This document shows positions 10,956 to 22,009 of a stretch of DNA of 64,000 bases, piece by piece. Under the pieces are notes generated by a model, which worked only from the letters and a program-made list of their open reading frames with translations, was not told the DNA's origin and searched no databases. Each line of letters starts with the position of its first letter. The first letter of the stretch is position 1. The DNA is taken from NCBI GenBank assembly GCA_016081115.2, contig CM071931.1:24652317-24716316 (forward strand). Direction: 5' to 3'. The position numbers and the translations under genes are program-made. The DNA comes from Rehmannia glutinosa (taxonomy: Eukaryota > Streptophyta > Magnoliopsida > Lamiales > Orobanchaceae).

Positions 10956-12827
10956 ATGATGCCAAAACTTAAAACATTCAAAATGTAAATAGCAAAGATA
11001 CATACAGATAGTGCATTCACATAGAATGTATGCGTCGAATCAATTCTTTTATTGATCATAACATTCTTGTTCTTTTACACAATCAAGTTTACAAGGTGTA
11101 TCGAGCAAACATTTGTCTACACAAAAAATAAAGAATTTACTGACTTTATTTCGTAAGACTTACATAGTATGTATTTACATAGTAAAATACATGAAGGGTG
11201 GACAACAACACTTCATCTCCTTTGTCACGCTTCCCTTCTTTCATCTTCCTCGCTTCCGTCATCTTCTCGCCTTCTTCTCTTTTTTTTTCTCCATCTCCAG
11301 TTTCTTCTTCTTCTTTTCATATGCTTTCCGGCAGCTTCATCTCTTCTTAATCTCTCTTGTCTTTCCTCCCATAGCTGAGTTTGTCTCTTATTTTCTTCTT
11401 CTATTCTTTTTCGCATACTCAAGATTGCTTTTAGCCACTTGCAAATTGGCTACTTGGTCAAGACTACCGGCCCGAGATCCCTCCTTTCTTGCCGGATCTA
11501 CGTACTCAATGTTTTTGGGCAGAGGCCTGGTCGAAACCTCTTCCTCCACCATCGCTTCTTCCTCTTCCTCTCGGGCGTGTATTGTACTGGGGACTTCTTC
11601 TTTCGGTGAGTGACCACAGAGCGATGATCCGTAGTCTCACGCTCGCTGTCGCCTTCTTCACATAACGTGAGACCCTTTTCCCAAGATAAGTCCCAAGCTT
11701 GAGCCATGACATATTTGCAAAGTATCCTTCGGATGCGGCGTTTTAAATTCATCAACCGATCGTGGCTCGGTCCCGACATCCGAGATGGCATAAGTGTCTC
11801 TCGCTTCACCGGAATGCCTCCATTTGTTTCAAGATGTTCATAACCCGGGCATCCATTCTTCCTTCCTCTTCCTCCATCCCCGCTTCAATTGTCTTTCTCT
11901 TTTCACCATAGATATAGCAGTGTTGGAGTGGCAGAGTCACTGGGAGTTTGTCATTGATAATATCACCGTGATAAGACCTTGTTGGGGTTTGTGCAATCAT
12001 CAAGGTCACATCTTTCGATCCTTCCCCCTCAACGGACTTTCCTTTCTTTTGTTTTGACACTTCCTCACTGTCTTTCCCTTCACAATCGCTTCCTCTTTTT
12101 CACCTTCGGATCTCTTTAGCGCTTTAAAGTATTCCTCTTCCCCCTTTTTGGCATCATCAAAGGAGAGAGGAACACTGAAACATACTTGGCAAGCGGAAGT
12201 CGAGCTCACGATAGTCGAAGTTCGTCTCGAGTCTCACAGAGTATGCGGCACGAAATTCGGAGCGAGTAGCGTTGGACTCACTTTGAAATTAGCTTCATTT
12301 CAGCCATGAGAAGATCAATTTTCTATCCATATTTTCTTCCGCACGCAGGAGATCACTCTTATTTTGCTCACGCATCGCTTTATCTCGGCGGTGAGCTTCA
12401 GCTTCATGCTTGTGCTCAATGTGTTCTCTCAATTTCGTCTTTGCATCAAGATTTCTCATTTCGCCATACCAACGAAATTTGTTGAACAATGTCCTGAAGT
12501 ATCTAACTTGTTCCACACGCATTGTTTTCTTTTTGTTGCCACCATTCCTTATCCCGATCAAGTATGCCTCTCAAGTCGCCAGTGAGGTTGGCATCTCTCA
12601 TTGTCCGGTCCGCATGTCCATAGAGGCCTGGTGCCTCTCCATCCGCTTCAATTTCAAGAAATAATGCTTTGAACACCTCCCGAACTCAATTGTTTCTTCC
12701 GTTGCGGTGATGGCCACGCAACGTCAAAGTCATAGTCACCGAACGATGGTACCGACGGAATGACAGGAGCTGGTGCAGTGGAAGCGTGCGAGTTCGTTCT
12801 CGACTCTTCAGGAGGTCGGGTACCTCC
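10956..12827 (-). pseudogene. E2 extra ORF, C-terminal part (left of the E3 insertion)
   Basis: The readable segments are strongly charged. At 12295-12561 the run EHIEHKHEAEAHRRDKAMRE is a likely coiled coil; at 11225-11422 a segment full of Glu, Arg and Lys follows. The ORF probably ends near 11110-11200, leaving about 150 bases before the polypurine tract. It is the continuation of 22010-24910, separated by E3. Several frameshifts are present. Function unknown. Confidence 0.6.
12823..12827. repeat. Target site duplication of E3, left copy (CCTCC)
   Basis: CCTCC immediately precedes the left LTR of E3 and is repeated at 22005-22009. Confidence 0.88.
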
Positions 12828-14416
12828 CGTAGGTCCCAAGGGGTGTAAGTGTAAGGTTTAGAAGGGGGGTTGAATAAACCTTACCAAATTTTCGATTTAG
12901 TCCTTTTAAATATACGAGTTGATACTTACACAAATTGTGTCCTTGATGGACAAATCAATTTGGCCACTCGGAGAGTTAATCTCTCAACGGACTCAACCGA
13001 GTTGTTGATGGAATAACTCACCGTTGGTTCTAAATTAACTCAACCGTGGTTTTGTTTTTCAGCTTAAGACTTAACACCCTTAAGTTTGATTAAGCAAGAG
13101 TTTAGTGCTTGGTTTAGTACTTATGAATTATCAAGTGGATAGCAAATTTATCAAAGATATAAACAGCTTAAAAATGCAGAATTAAAGTGTTTGAAATGTA
13201 AATAACACAATGAAATTTTTATAGAGGTTCAAGATGGGGTAATTCTTCTACTCCTCTCTTCTCCAACTCCCGGAGGAATCCACTAGGTAATGATCGTATA
13301 CAAAGTGGTAATAGTCCAGGATACAAGTCTTGATCACACAACCGACTTGATCCTTTGGGACTCGATGCGAGACGCCTTGATCACTCACCGTCTTCTCGTA
13401 TGACTCGGCTTCTTCACAGGGCAGTACGCCTTTGCTACTACAAATCACTTGCTTAAGCTCTTTGGATTTGATCACGAAGCCCTCCAAAAGCTTAAGACTT
13501 GGTTCGACCTTGAACCTTCCTACAATCCTTCGTGGAATGCACCCTTTATTTTTCAGATTTTTTCTCTTCAACTGATTGAAGTTATCTTTCCTTCACAAAG
13601 TAGTGTTGGATTGATGTTCTTCGTAGTGTAGGCTTGAGGATTGAGAATGTTTCATTTTTCCGATAATTGCTTGAACGTTTTTAGTTCGTGTCCGTGACTT
13701 GTGTCACTTGTAACTTGTATCTTGTGTCTCTTGTGTCACACATTCTCAAACAAACTCCTCAGCCTTTTATAGTGATCTTTCAAAAATTTGCCCGTTGAAG
13801 AGATAGGCTTATTTTTGAAAGTCACTTGCGATCGTTGGCTTGTCTTGTTGCGATCCTTGGAATTGCCATTTCCTCGTATGAATTGTTCTTTCACCTTTTC
13901 GTAGTTCGACACGGTGTAGTGCTTCCCTATTGTTCATTCCTTTTGCACGCTTCGACCGAGCACTCCGAGAAAGGTGGTATGGAGATATTACTTGTTTAAG
14001 TAATTCTCTTGATTTCGTAACGGATCTTTTACGCTTATCTCGACTTGATCGCATTTCTTAGCTTTCCCCGGTGACTTAGAGTCGACCTTCCAATCATCGG
14101 ATGACTCTTCCATCTTTCAATTTGAGACTTGGCTTTTCTCGAGTTGACTTGATTGATACTCCACTCACCGCATATCACCGCTTCTTCAAGATAGAGTTCC
14201 CGTCTACTCTTCTTTGTCATACTCAAATGCCTCTCGCAATGAGTCTTCCTTCTAGTCTTCGATTTGTCTTCTTGCATGTTAGGGCGTAGGCCGACTTAAC
14301 TCGGCCTTGGCCACTCTATTTATTACAATGCATTTTACAACAAAATTGGGGTGCCAACTTTCTATTCTAAGTTTTACATAACATTCATCAAAATCTAAAC
14401 AATAAATTTCCTAACA
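12828..14416 (-). repeat. E3 3' LTR (left, 1589 bp)
   Basis: Starts CGTAGGTCCC (T to C at the first base compared with all other copies) and ends CCTAACA. Close in sequence and length to the right LTR; several of the differences lie on CAG/CTG, for example caacggactc here against caacagactc at 20579. Confidence 0.92.
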
Positions 14417-14429
14417 ATTTCCCCTTTTT
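14417..14429 (-). other. E3 polypurine tract
   Basis: The minus strand reads AAAAAGGGGAAAT next to TGTTAGG of the LTR, one G shorter than in E2, preceded by the same TTTGGCATCATC. Confidence 0.82.
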
Positions 14430-14639
14430 GATGATGCCAAAACTTAAACCATTCAAAAATGCAAATAGCAAAGATACATACGATATAGTGTATTGACATA
14501 GAATGTATGCGCATAATCAATCCTTTTATTGATCATAACATTCTTGTTCTTTTACACAATCACATACAAGGTGTATCGTGAGCACATATTTGTCTACAAA
14601 AATAAAGAATTTATAGCTTTATTACGTAAGACTTACATT

Positions 14640-17600
14640 GTATGTATTTACATAATAAAATACACGAAGGGTTGGACATCAACACTTCATCTCCTTCATT
14701 GTCTCCTTCTTTCATCTTGTTCAAGATCTTCTTCTCTTCTTCTCTTTTTCTCGCGTCAATCACCGCTTTCTTTTTCTTTTCATATGCCTTCCCGACAGCT
14801 TCATCTCTTTTTAATCTTTCCCCGTCTTTCCTCCCATAGCCGAGTTTGTCTCTTGTTTTCTTCTTCTATTCTTTTTGCATACTCGGCGTTGCTTTTAGCC
14901 ACTTGCAAATTTGCTACTTGGTCAAGCCCACCCGGTAGATCCCTCCTTTCTTTCCCGGATCCACGTATTCAATGTTTTTGGGCGAGGCCTGGAGTCTCAA
15001 GCTTCTTCCTCCACCACCGCTTCTTCCTCTACCTGGGCGTGTATTGCAGACTGGGGTCTTCTTCTTTCCAAAGTGACCAATGAGTGACCAGCAGAGCGAT
15101 CGCCGTAGTCTCGTCGCTGTCGCCTTCTTCACATAACGTGAGACCCTTTTCCCAAGATACAAGTCCCAAGCTTGAGCCATAGACATTTTTGCAAAGTATC
15201 CTTCGATTGAGATGCGGCGTTTTAAATTCATCAACGATCGTGGCTCTGTCCCGACATCCGAAATGGCATAAGTGTCTCTGTCTCACCGGAATGCCTCCAT
15301 GTTCTTTCAAGATGTTCATAACTCGGGCATCCACTCTTCCTTCCACTTCCTTCATCCCCGCTTCAATTGTTTTTCTCTTTTCACCATAGATATAGCAGTG
15401 TTGGAGTGGCAGAGTCACAGGAGTTTGTGCGATAATGTCACCGTGACAGACTCGTTGGGGGTTTATGCAATCATCAAGGTCACATCTTTCGATCCTTCCC
15501 CCAAAGTGATTTTCCTTTCTTTTGTTTCAACACTTCCTCACCGATTTTCCCTTCGCAGCGCTCCCTTCCTTCTCAACTTCAGATCCCCTTGCGCTTTTTA
15601 GGGTATTCCTCTTCCCCCTTTTTGGCATCATCAAAGGAGAGAGGAACGCCTGAAACAGACTTGCAAGCGGGAAGTCGAGCCTGGCGATAGTTGAGTTTTG
15701 TCTCGAGTCTCACTGCAGAGTATGCGGCAGAAAATTCGATCGAGTAGCGTTGGACTCTCTTGAAATCACTTCATCTCACCCATGAGAAGGCTGAATTTTG
15801 TATTCATGGTTTCTTCCAAACGTCGTAGATCACTCTTGTTTTGCTCACGCAGCGGCTTAATTTCGGCAATGTGAGCTTCATGCATGTGCTCAATATGTTC
15901 TCTCAAACCTTCGTTTTGCATCGCATTTTCAGCCCTCCATACCAAAGCACTTGTTGAACAATGTCCTGAAGTATCTAACTTGTTCCACACGCATTGTTGT
16001 TTCAGCTTCTTTGTTGCCACCATTCCCGATCCGGATCATTTGTTATGCCTCTTAAATCGCCAGAGTGAGATTGGCATCTCTGTTGTCCGATCCGCATGTC
16101 CATAGAGGCCTCGATGCCTCTCCATCCGTTCAATCTCGGCCAATAATGCCTTGAACACTTCGCGGACTTCACCGATTCTTCCGCGGTGATGGCCATGCGC
16201 GTCAAAATCATAATCACCGGAACAATGGTGCCTCGATGGAAAACGGGGGCTGGTCGGTGGTAGCGTGCGCGTTCGTTTTCGACTCTTCATGGAGGTTGGG
16301 TACCTCCCGGGAAAAAGGAAAAGATTCTATAAAGGATTCATCACCGCCAACCGGGATCTGCTTCGATGATGAGCGGTGCGCGTGAAGTTCTTTTAGGAAT
16401 CGACCTGTTGCGGCTTGAGGAGCTGCGCGGCTGGACTCGTTCACCGGGGTTTGTTGTGAAGTGGACCCGACTTTTGCTGAGCCTCAACATCTCAACAGCT
16501 TCGTTGGTCTCACCGATTTCTCCAATTGAGTAGACTGGTCCTCGGCCTTATCGGGCGTCATCGGACGATGATGAGATTTCCATTGGTGGCTCATCATCAA
16601 AATTAAAGGTTTGATGAGTAGTCTTGGGATCGACTTGCTCGTGCTTGGAACATCCGCACCGAGTCTTTTGGATCATCACGGGGATGACTCAACTTCTTTC
16701 TTCTTCGCTCTTCCGATCCCGCAAAGGTTACATCAGATTATCCTGGGAATCATGAAGTGCGCTTATCTCCTTCTCGGGATGGGTCGATGATAGTAGGAGG
16801 GATGTTCTCTACTTGCTTTTCTTTACCGGAAGTCTCAACCTCCCGTGGGCCTTCATTACCTCCAAATAGCCTCTCTCTGCGCAGGCGAGGCCTTGGTCCT
16901 CCCTTTCGACAAAGTCACTGCCTTAGGGTCTTCTCGCGTGGCATCCATTGAGTCTCAACCCCATGGATTGCACTTTCATCGCCTGTAGTGTTAACTCCTG
17001 TGGTCGTTCCTTCCTCAGGCCTCGATCGCATCGCCGCCATCATTAGCCTTCGAGAGCGGTTGACACCTCGGTCAGAGCAGTCTCAATCGCTGAGCTTCGT
17101 TGATGGCAACTTGTCATTCTTGTGTTTGTATTTTCTCTACTTCGCCTCCTTGATTCGTTGTGAGTCATCCGCAACATCCTCCGCCTTGCCGCAGCGGTGG
17201 AGGGAGTTTCCCCTCACCGGCGCACCACCGAGTGACTTGGAATGGGGTCACTCGTCTCCAAACTCCCTACTGTTTCGATTGAATGTTCGGTCGTTGGGCG
17301 TGGTAACACACCTTCAATAGGGGTTGGCTCGACCGGGGTCCTCATTATCCCGGGGCCATCGCCATGTCCCTTATTGCCTTCTTCCGAGTGAGTGGGGAAG
17401 TGGTGGCGCAAATAACACATGGCGATTTGTCAACCACTCCGATTGGATCAATTTCACCGTGTGTTGAGGACTCTCCTGGTCCCTCCATCGATCTTTGCTC
17501 GTGAAGGATTCTCGATTCTTGCAATGCTTGCCGCATTTGCAACTCTTCAGAAAGCGAAGATTCTCCTGGATCCTCATCACTATCGAGAAGACATCAAGGA

Positions 17601-19233
17601 GAGGATGTGTGTGTTCGTGGGTGGAGATAGGGCGGATCTTTGGCCTTCTCACGTGCCTCACCTTCCTCTCTTGCTTGCTTTTCTTTCTCCTTGTCCTTGA
17701 AGATCTGCGGGATGTCCGTGCGTTTGTCTTCATCCAAAGGCTGAGCACAGTGGTTAGTCCAAGGAAGTTTAACAGTTCCTCTTCTTCTTCTATAAACTCA
17801 AAGCCGTTGGAACTGTTCCTTGATTTACTCAACTTCCATTTCTCCACTCACGCAGACGATGTTGGATGTCCGGGTAAGGTGGAGATAGGATCATTACATC
17901 ACTATCCGCTTTATCGCCTTCTTCGAGTTTCAAATTTGTGTGGACTACCGTGTCTTTCGGTTGCCTCTGGGACGCCTTCAAAGCAGACTTTAGTCAATTG
18001 TTTCATCAATTACATCCGAGACTCTACTTCTCCAAATAGCTCTCCAGATATCTGCTCCAAATGAGTGGTGACTCACCCGGTTTCTCAAGCTCGAGTGCTT
18101 GATGATTCTTCTTCGTCTCCTAGTTTGTACCGGAGGGATTTCTGTTCGATACGCTTTCCTCTCGAGTCTTGGGCGGCGGGGGCCGTCTTGTCTGTCTTTT
18201 CTCGAGGAGCGGACGTCTTGGCTTCTCGCTTCTCCTCTTTTTGACGATCGGAGAAAGGTATTTGTGAGTCCTTCTCGACCGCTGCGCAGGGCGGGAGACA
18301 CGGCCGCAGGGGCAGTGACTCGCTGCAGGGGCATGTGTCTCGCTGCAGGGGCAGGAGCATGTTTGGCTTTCTTTGCACGCAGGGGCAACAGATCTTCTTA
18401 GCACCGCAGGGCAGCTTTCTTCTTGGGTGGAGAGGAAACAGTTGTATCTTCGGGTCACCGATTCCCCACTCGTGTCGCCTCTCTTGGCGTAGGCTCTTCT
18501 CAGTGCGCTGAGAGGTTTGCTCAACATCCTCTTGTTAACATGGAATGCCTTCCCATGTCTAAGAGGGACTCCTTTCACCTCCATCACCGCCAATCACTAG
18601 GCCATATCCTAGGATCCTCCAAATGAGCCATCTTCCTTGAAGGATTTGTTCCTACGTTCGCGAGTCTGCAGTAGACAAACTCAGCCCAGCTTTATTTTCT
18701 TTTTTTTCTGCGATGATTGCAGCCATTACAATCGCTTTGCTTTTGATGCTTGTCAAAGTCAAAGCCGCAAATTTGATGTCAATACATTTGGCAACTATGT
18801 CCAACAGCTTGTGATAATCCTCCTTCAGCAGCTATTGCTTATTTGTGGTACACTATTTTATCAAGATAGTCGGGCTTGGCTATTTCTTTCCAAGCATCGC
18901 CTAAGTTTACATCAACTTGATTTCTCGAGGCTCCTTCATTGGTAGTGAGCAAGGGCTACCAAATCCTCGGCAGAGATAGTCACCGCTTTTAGAACAAATG
19001 ACTTTATTCCTTCATCGTGAATCTCGGATTCACGTAGAATCGCATGCGACCTCCTCCACATAGGTCATCGGATATTCTAACGCCGAAACGGTTTCACCGG
19101 GACGTTTCCAATTTTTCAGCGATTTTCTTCACTAGGGTGTCGTTTACCCTGTTTCACCATTCCATCGAAATCCACAAAGAGACCCGGTGTGGATTTGCTT
19201 CCCTAATTTGACAAAGTCGTAGGTTGGTGCCAT
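14640..19233 (-). pseudogene. E3 env-like extra ORF, full span (about 4.6 kb)
   Basis: This is the only copy of the extra ORF not interrupted by another element or the window edge. It starts at the ATG at 19233 (MAPTYDFVKLGKQIHTG) and its C-terminus lies near 14640-14700. In order: a globular N-terminal part shared with E1 and E2; a segment with VMEVKGVPLRHGKAFHVNK (about 18540-18590); a repeat rich in Pro, Ala and Cys (18275-18410); a basic stretch KKRRSEKPRRP; long acidic and glutamine-rich segments; a coiled coil with EHIEHMHEAHIAEIKPLREQ (about 15800-15900); and a charged tail. The frame is broken many times, often at CAG/CTG. About 1500 codons would be unusually long for a Sirevirus third ORF. 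No homologous cellular gene is recognised. Confidence 0.6.
18275..18410 (-). repeat. Pro/Ala/Cys minisatellite in the extra ORF of E3
   Basis: Four to five copies of a unit close to cgctgcaggggca, spaced by gtgactc, tgtgtct or gagcatgtttgg. On the coding strand the unit gives CPCSE, APAA or PLQR depending on frame. E1 and E2 carry related arrays. Confidence 0.6.
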
Positions 19234-19883
19234 TTTTCAGATTTTATCAAAGAAAAACTAAGAGATTGATTTGAAGATAGATAGGGTTTCGAGAGAATTT
19301 TTGCCTTTGCTTTTGAGAGAACGAGATGAACAGTTTTGGTAGTGTGAGAGAGAAACAGACGGAAATGGTTTACGTTTCGGTTTATGAAAGGACGTGCGGG
19401 TGGTTTTTGAAATGTGATCGAAATCAACGGCTTAGATTTTGCACGCCTATTTAGCATTTAATGTCTCATATTTAATGCGGCAAAGATTTATATCCAATCA
19501 TAAGCTTGGTGTGCGCTTTATGTCCGTACACATCATCATTATCTTTGACGTATTCCTTAAAACATTCCCGCTTTGTCAAAACGATCATGCGTTTTTGTCA
19601 CTTTGCTCATAAGTAACTCACTTTATCCTTTAGCCGATTTAACTCTACTTCTCACAGCTTCTCTTAGTGACTCGGCTACCACCGACTTTTGTAATCTTGT
19701 CTTTCCGATCATACCGATTTACATGAGTGATTTGTGTGTTCACTCTTTTTCACCCTTTTTGTGTTTCATTTCTTTTCTTTGATTCTTATGAGTGTCACCA
19801 CTCAATTAACCCTAACTCATGTTTGAGTTCTTCAAATCTTGACTCACATAATGGTTTTGTGAAGATGTCACCATTGTTTATCG
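19234..19883 (-). other. E3 spacer and last remnant of pol
   Basis: Matches E1 1928-2560 and E2 24911-25530: the spacer between pol and the extra ORF, ending with ggttttgtgaagatgtc, the last recognisable pol bases before the deletion. No ORF of its own. Confidence 0.7.
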
Positions 19884-19890
19884 CTTGATA
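19884..19890. other. Junction of the pol deletion in E3
   Basis: Left of it the sequence follows the pol end of E2 (tgtttatcg, near 25540); right of it the gag of E2 (ttgataattt, near 30695). Both parents share TTGA at the joint. About 5.1 kb present in E2 is missing. Confidence 0.8.
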
Positions 19891-20290
19891 ATTTGTTTTC
19901 TTTGATTTGCTCTCCGAGCCTTCACAAATCAATGTTAGCTTGTCCCGATTTCTTTAGCCGTTTTGCAAGATTTGACTTTATTGAACATGGCTTTGTCCAA
20001 GGTTTTGTAAAGGATGTCCTTGGCTACATTGTCCAGGTTGTATCTTTTTCTCATCATTTGTCCACTCGTTCTTGGTTTTTCAACCATGACTGTCCGGGAG
20101 CAACATCCTCTTCTCCTTCACCAGCTCTTCTTACAAACTGTGTTCACCTTTTAAGATTTGCGCTTGCCCATCTTCTATTACTATCCACATCTCATCATGT
20201 AATGCCGATAGATGAGCCTCGCATACGAATTTTCCAATCATCAAATTCTTCAATTGTGAACATAGGGATGCGTGTCAAATTTGCTTCCAT
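19885..20290 (-). pseudogene. E3 gag, N-terminal remnant
   Basis: Starts at the ATG at 20290, the same start as E1 (7926) and E2 (31098), and matches their first 130 or so gag codons, then ends at the deletion. The zinc knuckle is lost. Keeping the 5' part of gag next to the leader may have been needed for RNA packaging, as in other non-autonomous retroelements; this is inference. Confidence 0.72.
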
Positions 20291-20405
20291 GATAATAACT
20301 TTTAATGATAAAAAGAGTTTTGAAAGTTTAAGTACTAAAGCGGACTTTGAAAAGTTTGGAGATCTAGTTCAAGAACCAGGTCACAGAGGGTTCAATGAAC
20401 CAACC

Positions 20406-20417
20406 GCTCCGATACCA
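20406..20417 (-). other. E3 primer binding site, altered
   Basis: The plus strand reads GCTCCGATACCA where E1 and E2 have GCTCTGATACCA, a single CTG to CCG change inside a site that must pair with tRNA-iMet. Confidence 0.82.
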
Positions 20418-20419
20418 CT

Positions 20420-22004
20420 TGTAGGGTCCCAAGGGGTGTAAGTGTAAGGTTTAGAAGGGGGGTTGAATAAACCTTACCAAATTTTCGATTTAGTCCTTTT
20501 AAATATACAGAGTTGATACTACACATCTCGTGTCCTTGATGGACAATCAATTTGGCCACTCAAGAGAGTTAATCTCTCAACAGACTCAACTGAGCTGTTG
20601 ATGGAATAACTCACCGTTGGTTCTAAATTAACTCAATTGTGGTTTTGTTTTTCGGAAGACTTAACACCCTTAAGTTTGATTAAGCAAGAGTTTAGTGCTT
20701 GGTTTAGTACTTATGAATTATCAAGTGGATAGCAAATTTATCGCAGATATAAGCGAGTAAAAATGCAGGAATTAAAGTCTTTGAAATGTAAATGACACAA
20801 TGAAATTTTTATAGAGGTTCAAGATGGGGTAATTCTTCTACTCCTCTCTTCTCCAACTCCCGGAGGAATCCACTAGGTAATGATCGCATATAAAAGTGGT
20901 AACAGTCCGATACAAGTCTTGATCACACAAATGACTTGATCCTTTGGGACTCGATCCGAGACGCATTGATCACTCATCCGGCTTCTCGTGCGACTCGGCC
21001 TTCTTCACAGGGCAAATGCTTTGCTACTACAGACTCACTTGCTCAAGCTCTTGGGATTTGATCACGAAGCCCTCCAAAAGCTTAAGACTTGGTTCGACCT
21101 TGAACCTTCCTACAATCCTTCGTGGAATGTAGACCCTTTATTTTTCAAGTATTTTCCTCTTCAACTCGATTGAAGTTATCTTTCCTTCACAGGTGAGTGT
21201 TGGATTGATGTTCTTCGTAGTGTAGGCTTGAGGATTGAGAATGTTTCGATTTTCCGATAATTGCTTGAACGTTTTTAGTTCGTGTCGCGACTTGTGTCGC
21301 TTGTCACTTGTATCTTGTGTCTCTTGTGTCACACATTCTCAAACAAACTCCTCGGCCTTTTATAGTGATCTTTCAAAAATTTACCCGTTGAAGAGATAGG
21401 CTTATTTTTGAAAGTCACTTGCGATCGTTGGCTTGTCTTGTTGCGATCCTTGGAATTGCCATTTCCTCGTATGAATTGTTCTTTCACCTTTTCGTAGTTC
21501 GACACGGTGTAGTGTTTCCCATTGTTCATTCCTTTTGCACGCTTCCTCGGGAATGAGCACTCCGAGAAAGGTGGTATGGAGATATTACTTGTTTAAGTAA
21601 TTCTCTTGATTTACGCAACGGATCTTTTCGATTATCTCGACTTGATCGCATTTCTTAGCTTTCCCCAGGTGACTTAGAGTCGCTTCCAATCATTGGATGA
21701 CTCTTCCGTCACTTCAATTTGAGACTTGGCTTTTCTCGAGTTGACTTGATTGATACTCCACTCACCGCATCTCACCGCTTCTTCATAGAGTTCCCGCTAC
21801 TCTTCTTTGTCATACTCAATTGTCTCAGCAATGAGTCTTCCTTCTAGTCTTGATTGTCTTCTTGTATGTTAGGGCGTAGGCGACTTAACTCGCTTGGCCA
21901 CTCTATTTATTACAATGCATTTTACAACAAAAATTGGGGTGCCAACTTTCTATTCTAAGTTTTACATAGCATTCATCAAAATCTAAACAATAAATTTCCT
22001 AACA
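20420..22004 (-). repeat. E3 5' LTR (right, 1585 bp)
   Basis: TGTAGGG...CCTAACA on the plus strand, adjoining the primer site. Pairs with 12828-14416. TATA box on the minus strand at 21357-21364. Confidence 0.92.
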
Positions 22005-22009
22005 CCTCC
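22005..22009. repeat. Target site duplication of E3, right copy (CCTCC)
   Basis: Repeats 12823-12827 exactly; the E2 ORF resumes right after it. Confidence 0.88.

Larger units (their letters stand above)
12828..22004 (-). mobile_element. E3: pol-less, non-autonomous Sirevirus-like element (9177 bp)
   Basis: A complete insertion with two LTRs (1589 and 1585 bp), a CCTCC duplication on both sides, primer site (20406-20417) and polypurine tract (14417-14429). The 6-kb interior holds the env-like ORF and only the first part of gag. RT, integrase, protease and RNase H are gone, joined at about 19884. The element has inserted into the extra ORF of a sister element, E2. Because it has a duplication and both LTRs, it probably moved using proteins from a full-length relative such as E1 or E2; the alternative is that pol was deleted after insertion. 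Confidence 0.88.

Noticed and set aside
11113..11613. 166-codon plus-strand frame rich in Phe, Ser and Leu
   Set aside because: It is the reverse complement of the Glu/Lys-rich coiled-coil tail of the E2 extra ORF. The same shadow recurs at 14529-15083 opposite the E3 ORF.
17495..18064. 189-codon plus-strand frame
   Set aside because: Antisense to the E3 extra ORF, no motif, not kept in E1 or E2.
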